Assembly (NCBI RefSeq): GCF_020829665.1
Contig: NZ_JAIVFT010000035.1
Coordinates: 1-44,092 of the forward strand
DNA length: 44,092 nt
From: Nostoc sp. CHAB 5824
GTDB lineage: Bacteria; Cyanobacteriota; Cyanobacteriia; Cyanobacteriales; Nostocaceae
Direction: 5' to 3'
Positions 40,881-44,092 of this stretch are shown here, one piece after another. The position numbers were made by a program, and so were the translations under genes. The notes under the pieces were generated by a model that saw only the letters and a list, made by a program, of their open reading frames with translations, did no database searches and was not told the origin of the DNA. Position 1 is the stretch's first letter. Every line of letters begins with the position of its first letter.

Positions 40881-41330
40881 AGTCGGTGCATTACTCGACG
40901 GTATTCCAGAATTTATTGTGATTGGTGTCAGCATGATTGACGGAGGAGTTGTTAGTTGGGTGACTGTGGCTGCTGTTTTTCTGTCCAACGTTTCAGAAGG
41001 ACTTTCTAGTGCTGCTGGGATGAAAAAAGCAGGGCGTTCAACTGCCTACATCTTCGGTGTGTGGGGAGGAATTGCTATCATCTCTGGTATAGCAGCACTT
41101 CTAGGCTATGCTTTATTCAGTCATTTTTCACAAGAAATCATTGCCGGAACTACTGCTGTAGCGGCAGGCGCTATTTTAGCAATGATTACAGATACCATGA
41201 TTCCAGAAGCCTTCGAGCAAGCACATGATTTTGCTGGACTGATTGTTGTCTTGGGGTTTCTTGCTGCTTTTGTTCTTAGCAAACTCGCTTGACAATTACA
41301 GTTTCAATCGTCTTTTAGCACTGTGTGACT

Positions 41331-42062
41331 ATGCGACTTATATTAGTTGAGGATGAAGCAGATTTAGGTGCAGCAATCAAACAAGTCCTGAGCCATGAGG
41401 CGTATATAGTTGACTGGTTTCTAGATGGTACTCAGGCATGGCAATATTTAGAAACTGGCTGGACTGAGTACACACTTGCGATTTTTGATTGGATGCTGCC
41501 TGGAGTTTCAGGGATAGAGTTGTGTAAATGGTTGCGATCGCGCCAGTTAATTCTACCTGTATTAATGCTAACGGCTAAAGACCGGATGGAAGAAAAGATT
41601 ATCGGTTTAGATAGCGGTGCAGATGATTATTTAGTTAAACCCTTTGATATGGCAGAACTGCTGGCAAGATTGCGGGCATTGCAACGGCGAGCTTCTTATG
41701 TAGGAGCAACGCTTACGCCTCAAGTCAAACCCCGACGCTTACAAGTAGGTTGCCTGACCCTCAATTACAGCACTCATGAACTTACTCATCACTATAGTAA
41801 CGGAGAAAATCAAGTATTATCTTTAACTGTCAAGGAATTTCAATTATTGGAGTATTTCATGAGGCATCCTAACCAAATTATTAGCCGTGACCAAATTATT
41901 AATCAGCTTTGGGAAATTGGTGCAGAACCAGTTAGCAATGTAGTAGCAGCACAAATTCGCTTATTGAGACGCAAATTAGGAGAAGAAGACAGCGAATCTT
42001 TGATTGAAACTATTTATGGTGTGGGTTATCGCCTAAACATTCATACTGCTGATTTTTGCTAA
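41331..42062 (+). CDS. OmpR-type response regulator, RppA-like
   Basis: This 243-residue regulator has a receiver domain with Asp53 in IFDWMLPG and the Lys in LVKPFD, then an OmpR/PhoB winged helix (about 140-240) with SLTVKEFQLLEYFMRHPNQI and IETIYGVGYRL. It probably binds DNA when phosphorylated by the kinase just downstream. The ATG at 41331 is preferred to a GTG two codons earlier because it gives the usual MRLILVEDE start. Cyanobacterial RppA/NrsR-type regulators respond to redox or metal; the adjacent ZIP gene fits a metal role. Confidence 0.92.
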   Translation: MRLILVEDEADLGAAIKQVLSHEAYIVDWFLDGTQAWQYLETGWTEYTLAIFDWMLPGVSGIELCKWLRSRQLILPVLMLTAKDRMEEKIIGLDSGADDYLVKPFDMAELLARLRALQRRASYVGATLTPQVKPRRLQVGCLTLNYSTHELTHHYSNGENQVLSLTVKEFQLLEYFMRHPNQIISRDQIINQLWEIGAEPVSNVVAAQIRLLRRKLGEEDSESLIETIYGVGYRLNIHTADFC

Positions 42063-42094
42063 GACAGCAACACTTTGAGCAAGGTTTTAGAAAT

Positions 42095-43423
42095 ATGGAA
42101 CGCAATCCCATTTTCCACCAGACTCGGTTGCGGCTTGCAGCTTGGTATACCCTCGTCATGGGCGGTATTTTGGGGCTATCTAGTTTGGGGGTTTATAGTG
42201 TGGTTGCCCATGCTTATCGTGAAACCATAGACCAGGGATTGCAATCAGTCGCAAACGCACTCCATAAAAGTATTGAACCAGCTTGGCAACAACCTGGAGA
42301 ATTACAACGCCTTGCTAAAGAATTTTCTTTAGAATTATGTGTGGCTCAAACAAATTGTTTGCCTAAAACAACATCCATTAAAAAATCAATAACAGAGGCG
42401 GCGAATCCAGTTAATTACTATATACGCTTGTTGGATCGCTCAGGAAAAATTTTTGCCAGTGGAGGCATGAAAGTTGACAATTTCTCTGTTACCTCAGCAT
42501 TAGAGCATTGGCAAATATTAACAGATTCCTCTGGCACTCGATACCGCGAAATCACTTTACCTTTGTATACTCAAAATCAGATTTCGGGTTATCTACAAGT
42601 GGCGCGTAGTATCACTGATTTAGACCAACATCTTGCTTATTTAATATTAGCTTTGGTGTTGGGATTGCCAATTTCCATGATTTTCGTTGGTTTGTCTAGT
42701 TGGTGGTTGGCAGGAAGGGCAATGCAACCTGTATATTTTTCCTACCAACAAATGCAACAATTTACTGCTGATGCTGCCCATGAGTTTCGCACACCTTTAG
42801 CAGCAATGTACTCTACTATTGAAGCTGCTATCAAGTTACAGCAAGACCCAAAAGCCAATGGTGGAATTTTAGATGTACTCAAACGCCAAAATCGACGCTT
42901 ATCACAATTAGTTGGAGATTTGTTGCTATTAACTAGGATAGACCAAAAACAACTAACAGGAGAATATCAGCCTTGCTGTTTGAATGATTTAATTAGCGAT
43001 TTAACTGAGGAACTAGCATTTTTGGCAGTAGAAACTAAAGTAAATCTTTCTAAACAGGTGCAAGTCCCAGAAAAACTGTATGTGATAGGAAATGAAGAAC
43101 AGCTTTATCGCTTAATTTCCAACTTAATTGCTAATGCAATTCAAGCTACATCTAGCGGTGGAAAAGTCACGGTTTTTTTGGAAAAAAGTGAGCTTTACGC
43201 CGTGATTAAAGTTGAAGATACAGGAATTGGTATTGCTGTTGAACATCAACAGCGAATTTTTGATCGCTTCTACCGAGTAGATCGCGACCGCTCTCGCACC
43301 TCTGGTGGTTCGGGATTGGGATTAGCCATCGCGATCGCGATCGCCAGAGCGCATAAAAGCAATATTCACGTTCAAAGTCAACCTGGGCTGGGTAGTACAT
43401 TTACAGTTCGACTTCCTCTTTAA
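42095..43423 (+). CDS. Sensor histidine kinase, RppB-like
   Basis: This 442-residue kinase has one helix near residues 15-38, an external domain of about 140 residues, a second helix (about 182-206), and then HisKA with His229 in AAHEFRTPL and an HATPase_c domain ending in SGLGLAIAIAIARAH. The external part has two cysteines in LCVAQTNCLP (Cys82, Cys88), which could sense redox or bind metal. An in-frame TTG at 42056 overlaps the regulator stop, but the ATG at 42095 gives a normal N-terminus, so I use it. It pairs with the upstream regulator. Confidence 0.9.
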   Translation: MERNPIFHQTRLRLAAWYTLVMGGILGLSSLGVYSVVAHAYRETIDQGLQSVANALHKSIEPAWQQPGELQRLAKEFSLELCVAQTNCLPKTTSIKKSITEAANPVNYYIRLLDRSGKIFASGGMKVDNFSVTSALEHWQILTDSSGTRYREITLPLYTQNQISGYLQVARSITDLDQHLAYLILALVLGLPISMIFVGLSSWWLAGRAMQPVYFSYQQMQQFTADAAHEFRTPLAAMYSTIEAAIKLQQDPKANGGILDVLKRQNRRLSQLVGDLLLLTRIDQKQLTGEYQPCCLNDLISDLTEELAFLAVETKVNLSKQVQVPEKLYVIGNEEQLYRLISNLIANAIQATSSGGKVTVFLEKSELYAVIKVEDTGIGIAVEHQQRIFDRFYRVDRDRSRTSGGSGLGLAIAIAIARAHKSNIHVQSQPGLGSTFTVRLPL

Positions 43424-43844
43424 CCATGATTTCTTAAAATAAATATCGCTATTTAGTACGCCACGGCGTAAATAGAGTAACCATCTAAAATCACTAAAAA
43501 GTCTATTCTATAATACTTTTGACACTTCAACTCCGCTCAGTGTTAACTTTTGATTTCCGCCTTGCGGTACTAGTGCATTATTTATTTTGATAACGATATT
43601 CTATGCTAAAGCTTTTGTTTAAAATCCAAAATCTAAAATCATTTGATTTCGAGGAGTTTAGTCTTTTAGAAGCGTTTCTTGAAAAAGAAATCGGGCAACG
43701 TTTTTCCCTGATTTTTGGAAAGAATTTTCCCCCTTACCCCCTGCTCCCTGCTCCCCTACCTCTTCAGTCAGGAGGCATCTTTATTCTGGCTCCTGACTCC
43801 TCAAAACTTTAAAAGTGAAACTTAAATGGCTATTGGCTTAATAA
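43424..43844. other. Spacer rich in low-complexity repeats
   Basis: This spacer between the kinase and the minus-strand ilvD end holds an imperfect hairpin (CTATTTA/TAAATAG with inner CGCC/GGCG, 43449-43475), a C-rich tract (about 43733-43760), and a 19-mer that is identical to part of the 9.1-kb foldback (43783-43801). A 69-codon frame across the tract (43603-43812) is not supported as a gene. Confidence 0.6.
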
Positions 43845-44092
43845 CTAGTTATTGAACAAATCCAAATCTGTCACAGCACCAATACTGCTAGAAGAGACTA
43901 ATTTGGCATATTTCGCCAACACGCCTTTAGTGTAGCGCGGAGCGGGGGGCTGCCAGTTGGCACGACGACGAGCCAATTCTGATTCAGATATATTCAACTG
44001 CAACAAACGAGCCGGTGCATCAATAGTAATACTATCGCCTTCTTCTACAAGAGCGATCGCACCACCAACGGCTGCTTCGGGAGCAACATGAC
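43845..44092 (-). CDS. ilvD: Dihydroxy-acid dehydratase, C-terminal part (cut by window edge)
   Basis: The last 81 codons of a minus-strand gene are present. The translation begins HVAPEAAVGGAIALVEEGDS, continues with ITIDAPARLLQLNISE and RRANWQPPAPRYTKGVLAKY, and ends IGAVTDLDLFNN before TAG (43845-43847). This is the C-terminal domain of dihydroxy-acid dehydratase, the Fe-S enzyme that makes 2-oxo acids in valine, isoleucine and leucine synthesis. The rest of the gene, including its start and cluster ligands, lies beyond the window. The only unusual feature is the repeat-rich DNA next to the stop. Confidence 0.93.
   Translation of the reverse strand, partial: HVAPEAAVGGAIALVEEGDSITIDAPARLLQLNISESELARRRANWQPPAPRYTKGVLAKYAKLVSSSSIGAVTDLDLFNN

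Larger units (their letters stand above)
40484..41292 (+). pseudogene. ZIP-family metal transporter, frameshifted by a repeat copy
   Basis: Two overlapping frames cover a ZIP transporter. Frame 1 (40484-40921) encodes the first half, with AVMAFGAGVLISALAFELMD and FVSGAVVYTAANWFLSYQG. The second half lies in another frame and contains ALLDGIPEFIVIGVSM, the conserved helix IV metal-site motif, then LSNVSEGLSSAAGMKKAG. The break coincides with a 34-nt repeat copy (40847-40880). Deleting 32 nt joins GGG ATG GC to A GTC GGT GCA in frame, giving GMAVGALLDGIPE. A 35-nt copy upstream (40586) does not shift the frame. Functional protein would need frameshifting or repair; otherwise the transporter is lost. 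Confidence 0.9.

Noticed and set aside
40918..41292. Second half of the ZIP gene as an independent gene starting with GTG
   Set aside because: The same frame extends upstream of the GTG into the conserved ALLDGIPEF motif, so the GTG is internal to a frameshifted gene.
43603..43812. 69-codon plus-strand frame
   Set aside because: Half of it is encoded by C-rich low-complexity DNA and a repeated 19-mer; no ribosome binding site or family feature.
1..44092. CRISPR arrays, tRNA or rRNA genes
   Set aside because: No evenly spaced direct repeats of CRISPR size and no tRNA- or rRNA-like sequence were noticed; a tool scan was not possible.

Overview
The window looks like chromosome from a filamentous, Nostoc-like cyanobacterium. 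The HIP1 octamer GCGATCGC recurs in genes and spacers on both strands. The proteins are typical of cyanobacteria: a DUF3611 protein, an SLH protein, a 602-residue multi-receiver regulator, an alternative (CuA-less) terminal oxidase and RppA/RppB-like signalling proteins. There are also many of the very small dispersed repeats and G/C-skewed low-complexity tracts known from Nostoc genomes. Assignment below order rank is inference.

Layout. 1-4.1 kb: a small VOC protein, an exported protein with a 3D-like (MltA-type) C-terminus, murG, and an exported NTF2-like protein that ends in two perfect palindromes. 4.2-6.8 kb: decayed mobile DNA, with an IS701-type transposase wreck, an ISL3-type fragment, the 3' end of a sucrose-phosphatase-like gene, and one apparently intact DUF6985-like gene. 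6.8-8.9 kb: PRC-barrel/DUF2382 and SLH genes. 9.5-13.9 kb: a plus-strand membrane-stress cluster with a DUF389-derived remnant, a voltage-sensor channel with an unusual filter, MscS, a DUF2254 fragment, a DUF2238-like protein and an HtrA lipoprotein protease; a convergent AI-2E permease follows. 15.1-19.8 kb: a signalling block with a REC-wHTH-HPt-REC-REC regulator, a hybrid histidine kinase and a single-domain receiver. 20.3-22.9 kb: DUF3611, a secreted protein and a two-repeat lipoprotein. 23.0-27.8 kb (minus strand): cupin, GH15 glucoamylase-like, cation diffusion facilitator and glucose-1-dehydrogenase-like SDR. 28.4-35.8 kb (plus strand): two DUF2231 membrane proteins, coxB-coxA-coxC of an alternative oxidase, a small membrane protein, NDH-2 and a two-domain VOC protein. 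35.9-37.4 kb (minus strand): DoxX and SMP-30 lactonase. 38.0-43.4 kb (plus strand): GMC oxidoreductase, DUF1622, glycine-zipper protein, a frameshifted ZIP transporter and an OmpR-type two-component pair. The right edge holds the 3' end of ilvD on the minus strand.

How the genes may work together (inference). Between 23 and 40 kb the genes can be read as one route: GH15 releases glucose from glucan, the SDR and possibly the GMC enzyme oxidise sugar to a lactone, SMP-30 opens the lactone, NDH-2 passes NADH electrons to quinone, and the CuA-less oxidase returns them to oxygen. No single step is new, but this linkage, with the DUF2231 pair at the head of the oxidase cluster, is the best candidate for an undescribed functional module.

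The most striking structural signal is a family of tiny repeats sitting inside reading frames. Three unrelated proteins carry a 29-nt copy that adds exactly nine codons. The ZIP gene carries a 35-nt copy that keeps the frame and a 34-nt copy that breaks it. Removing 32 nt of the latter in silico rebuilds the conserved ZIP motif in frame.
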